Part shown: piece by piece, positions 1 through 11,761 of the stretch
How positions within the stretch are numbered: the first letter of the stretch is position 1
Layout: every line of letters begins with the position of its first letter
Source: Mallotus nudiflorus
Lineage: Eukaryota; Streptophyta; Magnoliopsida; Malpighiales; Euphorbiaceae
Length of the DNA: 64,000 nt
Assembly (NCBI GenBank): GCA_947683625.1
Contig: CANTUR010000425.1
Location: 682,001 to 746,000 of the forward strand
Direction: 5' to 3'
Position numbers and translations under genes: made by a program
Notes under the pieces: model-generated
What the model saw: only the letters and a program-made list of their open reading frames with translations
Database searches by the model: none
Told to the model about the DNA's origin: nothing

Positions 1-264
1 TATTTTAAGTGGATTTTTCCACTTCCCAACACTCCACACTTCCCCAAAACCCTAGGGACTCCACTTTTGACCACTTTTCCACTTCCCAAGCCTTAGAAAA
101 CCTAAACCTTGACCACCTTTTCAATTTCTCATTAAATTTGACCCAATTCCCGATCATCCCACTCTCTATATAAACACTCACTTTCTCTCTACAAAATCAT
201 TCTCTACACCATTCTCCACCTTACATTTTCTATATATTCTCTCAATTATTTTGAAGGAGGTCTC

Positions 265-1329
265 ATGGAGAAAGATCAAAGAAGGAAGGGCATAACAAGG
301 AAGCAAACTAATCCTTCCAAAAGAGCAAGACATAGTGGAACTTCCAATAATCCGGGTGGTGCTGAAGAGGAACAAATGGTAAAACCTTTCCCCTCTCAAA
401 TTCAATTTAGGCATGGTGAGCATAGGAATAAATTTCAAGCAATGATGAATAGGAAGATTGTGCCAAATAGATATTTGAGTGCCACATCCTTAATTGAAAT
501 TGGGTTGTTAGATGAGATTAGTTTATATGTTCATAGGATGGGCTGGAATGATTTTATTTTGATGCAGAATCCTTCTTATGCCATCCCCACTTATGAATTT
601 CTCTCTTCTTTTGAGTTTAATGATCATACCCTTATGCTAACTTTTCGTATGGGGAATGAGGAGCATACTCTAGGTTTGTTTGAACTCAATGATGTATTTC
701 ATTTTCCCAAAAATCAGGATGCTAATGTTACATATGATAGAAATGAGTTTTGGAGAGAATTAACCAGGGAGAGGGGAGTTTTCTATGAGGCTCGGTCAGC
801 AAAAGAATCAAGGATTTAATTGCTTACACTCAAGTACCTTCATAGGCTCATGGCACATTCTTTGTTTCTAAGGAAAGAGGGTGGCTCTGTGATTACCACC
901 ACTGAGCTAAACATTTTATATTGTATGGTGAATGATAAAAAACTTGATGTCTGTCATGCTTTAGTCGGGAAATTGAGAGATGTTGCTACAAAAGCTACTG
1001 GGGCTATTAAAGTGGGAGGCCTAGTAACAATTAGAGCCAAGTACTTAAACTTTGACATCGAGAACATGCCTTTTGAAAGGGTCCCGAGTCGTCACTTTAT
1101 TAACACTGGCATGATGGAATCCATGGGAATGGTTAGAGTTGATCATACTGGGAGAGCTTTTCTTATTCCGCCTACACCTGTAGAGCAAGATGAAGAGGAA
1201 GAGGAAGATGTCTCTCTGAATAATGTGTTAAAAAGGCTGGACAACTTGGAGTTGCAAATTGGAGTCATCGATTCCAATGTAGGAGAGCTAAATTCTGAAG
1301 TGGTAGGAATGGGTCGTATTTCTAGGTAA
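265..1329 (+). pseudogene. Athila-type gag-like ORF, first copy, one internal stop
   Basis: This is one continuous frame of about 354 codons from ATG 265 to the stop at 1327-1329, broken only by TAA at 817-819. The product is hydrophilic. It has a basic N-terminus (about residues 1-30), a central part with the phrases GLLDEISLYVHRMGW and YEFLSSFEF, an acidic run (EEEEED) near codon 310 and a coiled-coil-like tail. This order resembles the plant-specific ORF1 of Athila Ty3/gypsy elements, whose product is taken to be the particle-forming Gag. The upstream 264 bases include a TATA-like string (TATATAAA, 167-174). The frame shares only weak similarity with the second gag copy at 3099-7590, so the two come from different Athila lineages. 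It is not a host gene. The family call rests on recognition by eye. Confidence 0.65.
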
Positions 1330-1768
1330 ATGAATCGCACAGTGTAGATGATTAACCATAACCTTAATGCCTATTTTAGCTCTCTGAATTTTATCCCACC
1401 GCCATTTCCGCATGATGAAGATATGCCAGCACAAGAGTACTCCTCCGAGGATGAAAGGGAGGAATGAAGACCTTGTTTTGAAATGTTTAGCTCTAGCTTG
1501 AACAATGTTTACTTTATGTGTTTTCATTTTTTTTAATTGTAATGTTTTGTGAAACGTTATGTGTTATGTTTCATGTTTTGAATTAAAGTATGTTTTTGTT
1601 GTTAAGGATTTTTATTTTAGGAATGTTACTTTTTCTTATTTTTCCATTTAATTTTTTCTTCCAATTGTGCAATAAATATGGGAGGTTTGTCCTACCAAGA
1701 TTAAAAAAAAAAAATTTATGTGCTAGCAGGTAGCAGGTCGCATTTTGCACACGACCGTGCATGATACA
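1330..1768 (+). other. Non-coding tail of the first Athila-like unit
   Basis: There is no ORF of note. The stretch contains an A-run at 1703-1713. At 1732-1760 there is a damaged copy of the hairpin that is better preserved at 2714-2746; its right arm is complete and its left arm is shortened. Confidence 0.5.
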
Positions 1769-2694
1769 TGATACGAACCCTACCTATAACAAAGATAGAA
1801 CGCGCATCCAACTTTGAATATTAGCCCAAGGATCATCAAGGATAGTTGTGAAGATGGAGCTAAACCCCTTGCTTAATAATTTAAAGCAAGATACTTAGCT
1901 ATTATAAAATAAACAATCACACAATTCTAAGTTTAATCTAACCTAGTAATTGTAATGAAAGGTAGAAGTGAAACAATTCAAGTAAACTTACAAAGTTTCA
2001 AAAGAACAAAGTTTAAGGAAAAAATCTCACTTTTAATATTTCAATGCTTTTCTTTCATATGTCATAGGGTTAGCCCTTATATAGGCATGTAAACAACCTA
2101 ATCCTTGAAGGACAAGGTTCTATTCCTTATTCCCAAAGATACCTATATAGGAAAATCCTTAATTAAGGAGATTTCCTTCAAAATAGGACAACTAATGATA
2201 ACTCATCTTTGAAAAGTCAAAATTGACAACTCATTACAAGTCATGACAACTAAGTAAAATGACAACTCATGACAACTAAGAATAGAAGCATGCCATGTCA
2301 CATATTGACCATTGATCCTTGACTTTGACCTGTTGACTATTTGACTTTGACTTTAACTTGTTGACTTTGACTTAGAATATCCTTGAATCTTCTCATATCT
2401 TCTAGAATCTTCTTGAATCTTCCTTATCGACTCCAAAATAGAAAAAAATAACTTCCAAATTTGTCCAATTCAAGCTAATTAATTTCAGAATAGGAAATTA
2501 AGCTAATTAGCTTGAATTCTTCATCATGCGGCTCCAAGCTTGTACTTGTAGTCAAATCCTCCAACTTCCTTGTAATGTGAAAGACAAGCAAATTCAATGC
2601 TTGTTTGAACTTCTTTGTCCTTGATCTTGTCATTGGTCCCTCATAATGCAATGGATCACTTGGTTTGATGGGCTTGCTTAGCTTGGTTGCATCA
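1769..2694 (-). mobile_element. Probable solo LTR, minus strand, family unassigned
   Basis: The 926-bp segment starts TGATACGAACCC and ends GGTTGCATCA, giving TG...CA ends. It is flanked by ATACA (1764-1768) and ATACG (2695-2699), which match at four of five bases as an aged target-site duplication would. Read on the minus strand it has a TATA-like CCTATATAAGG about two thirds of the way along. There is no coding capacity. It contains short direct repeats around GACAACTCATGACAAC and TTGACTTTGAC. It interrupts Athila-like non-coding DNA that carries the two hairpin copies on either side. The boundaries are inferred from the ends and the duplication only. Confidence 0.45.
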
Positions 2695-2713
2695 ATACGA
2701 CGTTAATCAAGTA

Positions 2714-2746
2714 GCACGGCCATGCGCATTTTGCACACGACCGTGC
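2714..2746. repeat. Near-perfect 33-nt palindrome (hairpin) of the Athila-like LTR
   Basis: The left arm GCACGGCCATGCGCA and right arm TGCACACGACCGTGC enclose the loop TTT. They pair over 15 positions with three mismatches, and each mismatch is a single transition away from pairing. The same unit recurs at 12049-12081 inside the LTR starting at 11762, and in damaged form at 1732-1760. Confidence 0.7.
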
Positions 2747-3098
2747 AACCTGATGCATAGGCACAGTTGAATTCCTTAAAATATTTCCTATTTTAAACGT
2801 TGCAATGAAGACATTGCACATTTTAAGTGTGGGGGAGGAAATAAAAAAATAAATTTATTTTGCGAGCTTGTTAGTTGTGAATTTATTTGTTTTTATTTGT
2901 TTCCTTATTCCATTGAGGGTTTACTTAGTTTCTTCAGTAAGCAAAATTTCCTGAATTAATGGGTAAGCAATTTTTACTAAAATTGGAATGTTTTGTTTCT
3001 TGAAATTTTTTTTTCTTATTTAAACTTTGCTGACTTTTGTTTTTGTTCGTGTTAATTTCATTCTTTTTTTATTATTTTATTTTAGTACTAACATTGTT
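2747..3098 (+). other. Leader of the second Athila-like unit
   Basis: This AT-rich non-coding stretch contains the G-run motif TTTAAGTGTGGGGGAGG (2823-2839). Similar motifs stand at 14998-15018. It ends in a pyrimidine-rich tract, TTATTTTAG, just before the gag ATG at 3099. Confidence 0.4.
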
Positions 3099-6000
3099 AT
3101 GGTGGCTATAACAAAGACACAATTTCAAGGGAAAAAGCTTAGTGATGGCAAGGGCAAACCTAAAGACATGAGGGACGATTATGAATCTTTCTTTGCCATT
3201 GATTCTGAAGAAGAAGGGAAGAGATTCTGCTCCTTAGTCAAGAGAAAATTCTGCAAGCCAAAATACTTTGATGATGAGGTACTATTGAATATGGGTATTA
3301 AGGGAACCATAGATATGTTTTGCAATAAATTGGGGTGGTTTAAATTGGCTACAACCTAATATGATGTATTCTTTGAACTCACAATAGAATTTTACACTAC
3401 ATTTAAGATTTTAGATGAACCTCTAGGGATCTTTTCATGTAGGTTCTTTGGGAAAGAATACTTATTTGACTATGAAATCATGTCTCAAATCTTTGGTTTT
3501 CCTCAATTAGGTGTTTGTCAACCTCCTATGGATTATAATATGAGTAGCTTTTAGCATAAAATCACTGGAGGTGATAAAGTTTGTGAGGGTCAAATAATAA
3601 CTATTGGTTTTATCAAAGATCACTTATATTTAATCATGCATAAATTCATGGCACATACAATCTTTGGAAGAAAAGATAGTACTAGGGTTTCCCCTGATGA
3701 ACTATTCATGTTGTGGTGCTTGAAGACTGACACAAAAGTATGTAGTACATACTTTGTTTTGTGTTCTATGTAGCGAGTTGTTCAGGCTAGAAAGGCGTTG
3801 TAATATCCCATGTTTTTAAATAGTTTTATACTGTATCGGGATATGCAGTGTTAATAATTTTTGTATATATTTATGATATTTTATAAGTTTGTTATTTAAT
3901 TAAAATTGATTTTAATTATTTTATGATATTTTAAGTACCTTACGTAAAATTTTTCCGATAATTTTCTTTTCGGGGAAATTAACACGTAAATAATTTAGTA
4001 TTAATTATTTTAAACAAATTCACGCATTTGTATGAACTCATATATATTTTAAAGTGCTAAAATAAAGTTTATATATGTGTATATATTTAAATTAAACTAG
4101 GGTTTAATTAATTTCCCTAATTTTTAATTATTTATTATTTAGTTTTAATATTATTTAATTATTTTTTTAGTGTATAAATTATTTAATATATTAAATTATG
4201 TGTGTGAAAGTTTATATTATTTTAATATATAGTGTGGGTATATATATATACATATATACATAATATATTGTCAAAAAAATCAAAGTTTGCCAAATTACCA
4301 TTTTGCCCCCGACTTCCTCTCCTTCTTCTCGATCGTCCTCCTCGCCGTTCCGCCATCTATCACGCCATTCTCTTGCCGTCGGTGTGCCTCCTGGCATGCC
4401 ACCTTCTTCCTCAGCCTTCCCCGCCATCAGCTGCAGCAGTTTCCGGCATCGGAGGAGCTCGTTTTGGCCAGAAAGTCAAAACTCTTCCTCACCATCGATC
4501 GACGTGATTCCGGTCACCATTTTTGACACCTCTGGTCTCTATCTTCTCCTTGAGCTCCGATGAGTGTGATTCCAAGCTTTGTTTCACTTTAAATGGTCTA
4601 GATTGCCTAGGTTTCGATTTTTGCAATTCGGCCTTTTAGGGTTCTTGATTTTTTTGAGCTTCAATTTCATTGATTCATGAAAAATTCCTTCACAAATGTT
4701 TCTTCCCTTAGCTTAATATTTGTGTGTAAATTTTTATAGAATTTTTGGAAATTATTTTGATTTTTGGGTATTTTTGAATATTTTATTATTATTTTCTAAT
4801 TTTTGAAATTAAATTAATTATGAAATTGTGTTTTATGGTAAATATAGGTGTTGAAATGAATTATAGAAATTAATTTGGAATTTTTATGTATTTATTTTGA
4901 ATTTATTTAGTTTATGTAATTTTGAGAAAATAGGGTTAATTATGTGTTAAATTGAAATTAATTGGTTAATTAAGTATATTTATTGATATTATTGAAATAT
5001 ATGTTGAGAAAATTAATTTTGAGTAATTATATTATTTTTGGTGAATTTTTGGATTTTTTTTAGTATATTTATATATAGGGGTATTTTGGTAATTTTACCC
5101 TAAATTGGCTAAAAATGTAATTAAATTGGTTTCAATAGTTATTTAGGGCATAAAAATGATTTCTACAAATTATTTAGTATTTTTACCTAATTAAAACTAT
5201 TTCTCGTAAATTATTTTCAATTATATATATAATATACAATTTTTCTAAATAAATGAGTTTTTATCGGTTTTTACTATGTTTTAGGGTTAATTATGTAATT
5301 TCTACTAATAAAATGTATTTTTAGTATACAAGGGTATTTTCAGTATTTTGTAAATATTCTGTGAATTGTGGACCTCGGTCGGTAATTTATAGTTTGGAGT
5401 CCGACTGAGGGTTTGTGATTGTAATTTTGTGTCTATTTTTTGTAGTGTATTTCCTTGCAAGACCGGCTCTACTCTTTGAGTATGTTCATTTTACAAGGGA
5501 GGTTCTGTTGGATTTTCGATAGAATTCTCGTAAAATGTGATATCTGGTCAAATTATGATTTTAATTCTGTCTCTAGTAATCTAGATCGAGTCTTTAGAAC
5601 TTCTGTGAGATTTATTCTGATTTCTGTCGTTATCTATTTATTTAGTTGCGCCGAGATCGAGGCCTAGTAGACCAGGCCCATCGGACCCAACTCGAGGAGC
5701 GCAATAATTGTGAGTTACTATTTTATACATATATGCTATAGGGTGCATGATTTAGAAATCTATGTTTTATTTTGACTAAAAATGCATAATTGTTTAATTA
5801 ATACTTAAGTTTATTTTTAGTTTACTCTTGGTTTATTTTTGGTTTACTTTTGGTATATTTTAAATTATATGCATGTTTTATTAATGAATTATATTCAAAA
5901 TGTTTTTGAATATATTTCTAGTTTATTTTGTAATTTTATTGGATTTATTTGACGTATATATACTCGAATATATACCGGGTTTACTTTTGGTATGTTTCTA

Positions 6001-7590
6001 GTATATATATTGTTTATGTTGCTATTTTATTTAAATTCATGCATCATTTATTTGTGAGTGTATGTTTTATATTTCAATGAAGGATATCAATAGAATGTGC
6101 TACCTAGTGGGTAGCATTAGGACCGAGTACGTACCGGTACGCTGATAGCATTTAAACTATATTACTAACCTATTGGTGGATATGGATTGGATTTGATTAT
6201 TTGATGTGTGAGAAAGGATTTGGGGGTGTGATTGCTGGAGCTCGGTTGACCAAGTGTCTCGGGGCCAATCACACTGATAGTCAGACTGCTGGAGGTCGGT
6301 TGACTTAGTGTCTTGGGGCCAGTCTACTGTCCAAATGGATCAAGTGAATATATTCAGAATAAGTGAGCCTGTATGGCTAGAGTGTTGTCTAACACTGTTT
6401 TGAGGTTGCGATTTTCTAGGGTTCTATTTGATCCTTCATAAACAGTGATTTTCAATAAATATATAAAAATGATTTTATTACATCTGTGTGTATTTGCTTG
6501 TATATATATTTATATATATACTATTGACTGTATGCATTGTCATTTAGTATACATATATATATATTATAGTAATTCACTTAGTGAGGTCTGACTCCCCTCC
6601 GTTGACTATTTTTTTCAGGAGAGTCATCTTCATCAGACCTCAGTAGCAGGCCTGTACACCGGATTTCTTCCGCTTTGGCTTCTTTATGTAAACTGCTTAT
6701 CTGAGTTTTATTTTATAATCTAGACACTGCAGTAGTTATGGTCAATTGTGAGATTATTGTATTATATCTATATAAGATATGTACTTTAAATATTTGAACT
6801 GGATTTGTATTAAAAGTTTATTTATATATGAGAATGAGGATTTGATTTAATTTCATTTGGTGGAAATATTATTTGGATATTTATGATTTTATTCCGCTGC
6901 ATAATATTTTATTTAATTGTGTTGTTATTATTATTATTACATGTTTTTCATGTTTTTATCTGGTTTTAGGCTTGCTACGGGTTCCAGATTTGAAAGAATT
7001 CCTGTTCCCTAGCGCCGGTCATGGCCCCTGTTTTGGATCGTGACAAGCGTTGATCTCAATGGGGCATATTGCCACCGTATTGGCATTGTATTTTGCTCCA
7101 TTCGAATTTGCCAAACATAAATTGGAGCTTGTAGAAGCCGAGTCCCTTGATGAAGATTACCTAGTGCAAGCTGAAATCATCACCGAATTTAATGAGTTTC
7201 ATGATATAACAGGTAGAAGATGCTACATGATCCATCAATTGGCAGTGCAATATGGTGAAATACCTTTACCCTCTAATGCAGTTGGAAAAGGAGATAATGG
7301 GAGTGAAGCTCAATCAAGGAAGCAACGGAACACCAAAAAATAGAGTGATGACATCATGGAAAAGATCAAAGAACGAATGGATATGTTTGAAAATAGGATT
7401 GGGAACATGGTTGTCCAACCAGTTAGAGAAGTTCGAGAGGCTATGTGAATCCAAAGCTGAAAGGTTGCAACTTCAAATTGATGAAATCTTTCGCATCCTT
7501 CCTCAAAGCAAAAGATCTAAAGCTATAAATGAAGCTGCAAAGTGCATCATGGTCACACCATATATTCCCCCTCCAGTTTCACCGGAATAA
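3099..7590 (+). pseudogene. Athila-type gag-like ORF, second copy, split by solo LTR A
   Basis: The frame starts at ATG 3099 (MVAITKTQFQGK) and runs to 3798 with in-frame stops at 3357-3359, in the 3550s and near 3771. It then resumes after LTR A at 7046. Removing the LTR and one copy of the duplication puts the codons for RKAL directly before ISMGHIATVLALYF, so the reading frame is unbroken at the insertion site. A stop at 7341-7343 and a frameshift near 7440 follow. The tail (7444-7590) encodes a basic, helix-forming stretch. Recognisable blocks are EYLFDYEIMSQIFGFP, HKFMAHTIFGRK and SPDELFMLWCLK, which line up with LMAHSLFLRKEG and TTELNILYCM of the first copy. One stop replaces a position where tryptophan would fit (TAG at 3552-3554), so decay includes G-to-A changes. 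Confidence 0.65.
3799..7045 (+). mobile_element. Solo LTR A, Tekay/Del-like Ty3/gypsy family
   Basis: The 3247-bp LTR starts TGTAATATCCCATG and ends GGATCGTGACA. Flanks GGCGT (3794-3798) and AGCGT (7046-7050) are a target duplication with one mismatch. There is no internal region, so it is a solo LTR left by recombination between two LTRs. In order it holds a TATA-rich block (4230-4265), a GC-rich block (4310-4560), several hundred bases of AT-rich DNA, and the stem-loops CCTCGGTCGG/CCGACTGAGG (5373-5410), CATTTTAC/GTAAAATG (5487-5537), GCGC-CGAG/CTCG-GCGC (5648-5702) and TGAGGTCTGA/TCAGACCTCA (6582-6642). A roughly 50-bp imperfect tandem repeat lies at 6229-6322. The family call follows from similarity to the LTRs of the complete element at 16522-48515. 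Confidence 0.85.
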
Positions 7591-8034
7591 AGGGAGTATA
7601 CTGTTCTTTAATTTCCTTTTATTTATTTACTTTTCATGATTGTATGCTTGTGTGTTTGTTTTACTTTAAGAATTTACATGCTTTATTTTTATTTTATTTT
7701 ATTTTATTTTACCCTTTTGTGCGTTTATGCCTTGGCTTTACACTTGAATTTTCGCAATATATATACCTTTAGAGCCTTATTCATTAATCATAGTTTTCTT
7801 GAAGAAATGCCTCAATCTTCCCTTAATGGATCGTTTTAAATTTTTAAATTAGAAGAGCAACTTGTGGTTAAGAATTTTTACATTTTAATGAACATTAATG
7901 CTTACTTTTCTATTGAACAAGTGAATCTAGATGATTAATATTTGAGAAAAGTATTTGTGAGTAGGAATTTGAGGCTGCTTTAGAGCGGTTATCAAAAAAA
8001 TTCAAAAAAAAATAAATAAATCAAGAAGCGAGAT
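7591..8034 (+). other. Non-coding Athila-like DNA between solo LTRs A and B
   Basis: The stretch is AT-rich with a TTTTA pentanucleotide run at about 7687-7712. The block at 7855-7960 (around TTGTGGTTAAG and TGCTTACTT) resembles 15240-15330, showing that two Athila-like units share this non-coding region. Confidence 0.45.
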
Positions 8035-11000
8035 TATAATATCCCGTGTTTTTAAATATTTTGATACTGCATCGGGATATACAGTGTTAATAATTTTTGT
8101 ATATATTTATGATATTTCATGAGTTGTTATTTAAATAAAATTTATTTGTAATTATTTTATGTTATTTTAAGTACTTTACGTAAAATTTTTCCGGGGACTT
8201 GCATTTTTAGGAACATTGACACGTAAATTATTTATTTTAAATAGATTTCCACATTTGCATGAACTCATATGTATTTAAAAGTACTAGATAGAGTGTATAT
8301 ATGTGTATTTATTTATTTAACTAGGGTTTAATTAATTACCTTAATATTTTTATTATTTATTATTAGTTTTAATATTATTTAATTAATTGATTTTAGTGTA
8401 TAAATTATTAAAAAATATTAAATTATATGTGTGTGGTGTATATTTAATGTGTGTGAGTTTATATTATTTTAATATATAGTGTAAAAGTATATATATATAC
8501 ATATACATTTATTATTTAAACAAAATATAAAGTTTGATAAAATTACAAGATTGCCATCAACCTCATTTTCTTCTTCCCCAATCGTCCCTCACTGCTCCGG
8601 CATCTGCAACTTCATTCACTCATCGTCGGTGTGCCTCCCGGCGTGCCACCTCTTTCCTCCAACTGTTCTGCCGCTAGCAGAGCCCATTTCCGGCATCGGG
8701 AAGCTCGTTTTGGCCGGAGAAGCCGAAACTCTTCTCACCGTCGTTCACAGCGTTTCTGGCCACTGTTTTTGACACCGCTAGTCTCTTTCTTCTCCTTGAG
8801 CTCCAGTGAGTGTGATTCTAAGCTTTGTTTCACTTAAAATGGTCTAGATTTGCCTAGGTTTTGATTTTTGCAATTCGGCCATTTTAGGGTTCTTGATTTT
8901 TTTTTAACTTTGAATTGATTGATTCATGAAAAATTCCTTCACAAATGTTATTCCCCTTAGCTTAATCTTCATGTGTAAATTTTTGTAGAATTTTTGGAAA
9001 TTATTTTGATTTTTGGGTATTTTTGAATATTTTATTATTATTTTCTAATTTTCGAAAATTAATTAATTAAATTATGAAATTGTGTTTTATGATAAATATA
9101 GGTGTTTAAATGAATTATAAAAATTTATTTGGAATTTTTATGTATTTATTTTGAATTTAATTAGTTTATGTAATTTTGGAAAAATAGGGTTAATTGTGTT
9201 TAATTGAAATTAATTAGTTAATTGAGTTTATTTATTGATATTATTGATATACATATTGAGAAGATTAATTTTGTGCAATTATATTATTTTTGGTGAATTT
9301 TAGGAGTAATTTTAGTATATTTATATATATAGGGGTATTTTGGTAATTTTACCCTAAATTGGCTAAAAATGTAATTAAATTGGTTTTAATAGTTATTTAG
9401 GGTATAAAAATGATTTCTATAAATTATTTAGTATTTTTAACTAATTAAAACTATTTTTCGTAAATTATTTTCAGTTATATATATAATATACGATTTTTCT
9501 AAATAAATGAGTTTTTATCGGTTTTTACTGTGTTTTAGGGTTAATTATGTAATTTCTACTTATAAAATGTATTTCTATGATATAAGGGTATTTTCGGTAA
9601 TTCTATATTATTTTGTAAACTGTGGACCTCGGTCGGTGAATTATAGTTTGGAGTCCAACCGAGGGGTTGTGATTGTAATTCTGTGTCTATTTTTCAAAGT
9701 GTGTTTCTTTGCAGGGCTGGCTCTACTCTTTGAGTAGAGAGATGTCCATTTTACAGGGGAGGTTTTATCGAATTTTTGGTAGAATTCTCATAAAACGTGA
9801 TGTCCGGTCAAACCCTAATTCTAATTCTGTGTCTAGTAATCTAGATCGAGTCTTTAGATCTTCTGTTAGATTTATTCTGATTCCTGTCGTTATCTGTTTG
9901 TTTAGTTGTGCCGAGATCGAGGCCTAGTGGACCAGGCCCATCGGACCTATCTCGAGGAGCGCACTAATTGTGAGTTACTATGCTATGTATATATGCTTTA
10001 AGGTGCATGATTTAGAAATGTATGTTTTATTTTGATTAAATATGCATAAATAACTCAATTAGTATTTAAGTTTATTTTTAGTTTATTTTTGGTTTATTTT
10101 TAGTATATTGTAAATTATATGCATGCTTATTTAAACATTTATATTTAAAATGTTTTTAAATATATATTGAGTTAATTTTACAATTATATTGGATTTATTT
10201 GACGTATATATACTCGAAATATACTTGGTTTACTTTTGGTATATTTCTAGTATATATATATAGTTTATATTGCTATTTTATTCAATTCATGCATCATTTA
10301 TTTTTTATGAATGTATGCTTTATATTTTAATGAAGGATATCAATAGAACGTGCTACCTAGTGGGCAGCACTAGGACCGAGTACGTACTGGTATGCCAATA
10401 GCATTTAGGCTATATTACTAACCTGTTTGTGGATATTGATTGGATATGATTATTTGATGTGTGATATGATTATTGAGTGTGATTGCTAGAGCTCGATTGA
10501 CCAAGTGTCTCGAGGCCAATCACATTGACAGTCAGACTGTTGGAGCTCGGTTGACTTAGTGTCTCGGGGCCAATCTACTGTCTAAATGGAATAAGTGAAT
10601 ATTTTGGAATAAGTGAGCCTGTGTGGCTAGACTGTTGTCTAACACTGTTTTGAGGTTGCAATTTTCTAGGGTTCTATTTGATCCTTCATAAACAATGATT
10701 TTCAATTAAAATATATAAAAATGATTTTTATTACATCTGTGTGTATTTGCTTGTATACATACATATTATATATACTTTTGATTGTGTGCATTGGCATTTA
10801 GTATGCATGTATATATATTATAGTAATTCACTCAGTGAGGTCTGACTCCTCTCCGTTAACTATTTTTCAAGAGAGTCATCGTCTTCAGACCTCAGTAGTA
10901 GGCCTGTACGCCGGATTTCTTCCGCTCCAGCTTCTTTATGTAAACTGCTCACCTGAGTTTTATTTTATATTCTAGACACTGCAGTAGTTGTAAAATTGTT

Positions 11001-11291
11001 AAAAGATATTGTATTATATTTGTATGAGATATGTACTTTAAATATTTGAATTGGACTTGTATTAAAAGAGTTTATTTATATATATGAGATGAGAATTTGA
11101 TTTAAATCCCGTGATGGTGGATTATAATTTTGATATTTATGATTTTATTCCACTGCATAGTATTTTATTTAAATGGGTTGTTATTATTACTATTGCATGT
11201 TTTATTTTATTTTAGGCTTGCTACGGGTTCCGGATTCGAAAGAATTCCCATTCCCTAGCGCCGGTCATGGCCCCTGTTTTGGGTCGTGACA
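8035..11291 (+). mobile_element. Solo LTR B, Tekay/Del-like family
   Basis: The 3257-bp LTR starts TATAATATCCCGTG, where the usual TG has become TA, and ends GGGTCGTGACA. The perfect duplication GAGAT flanks it at 8030-8034 and 11292-11296. It is co-linear with LTR A from end to end: GC-rich block 8550-8800, hairpin arms 9627-9636/9655-9664 and 10836-10845/10885-10894, and the same tandem repeat near 10480-10590. No internal region is present. Confidence 0.87.
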
Positions 11292-11761
11292 GAGATGGAG
11301 TGTAAAACGCACTTGTTTGGAGCTTACAATTAAAAGGAAAAAATTTTTAAATGCTTCTTCTACTCCAATGTTCTTTAAGAGTAAGAGTATCCAAAGGACC
11401 CTTTTTAGAGGTTTCCACACTGAGTAACACAAGAAAGGTGGGGGATGCTGAGATTAGGAAGATATTGATTGATGAACTTCTTAGCCTCTTTATTATTGGC
11501 ACAATTCCTACTTGTTTTTATTTTTCTTGAGTATCAATCGTTTGTTTTCATATTTTCACTAGAAAAGTATGCTCTTCACATGGTAACAATATATTCTTGA
11601 CCTCAGTTGTTGTTTTACTTTTCGAGTTTATAAACTTTTTATTAAAAGAAGATTATGGTAGTTAATCAAGTTAAAGCTAGTTAATGAGTATGATTCTTTA
11701 GGTAGATATGTGTTTTCAGGTTCCGCTTGAGGATAAGCAAATATTCAAGTAAGGGGGAATT
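11292..11761 (+). other. 3' non-coding region and polypurine tract of an Athila-like unit
   Basis: No gene is visible. The segment 11380-11450 resembles 15480-15570 (both end in AAAGG(T/C)GGGGGA). The purine-rich AAGTAAGGGGGAA at 11749-11761 immediately precedes a TG and is the likely polypurine tract priming plus-strand synthesis for the LTR that starts at 11762. Confidence 0.45.

Noticed and set aside
4212..4563. Overlapping small ORFs on both strands in the GC-rich block of LTR A (also 8551-8837, 33987-34282, 60049-60390)
   Set aside because: The frames differ between LTR copies and stops are not conserved. They are by-products of GC content in a non-coding LTR segment.
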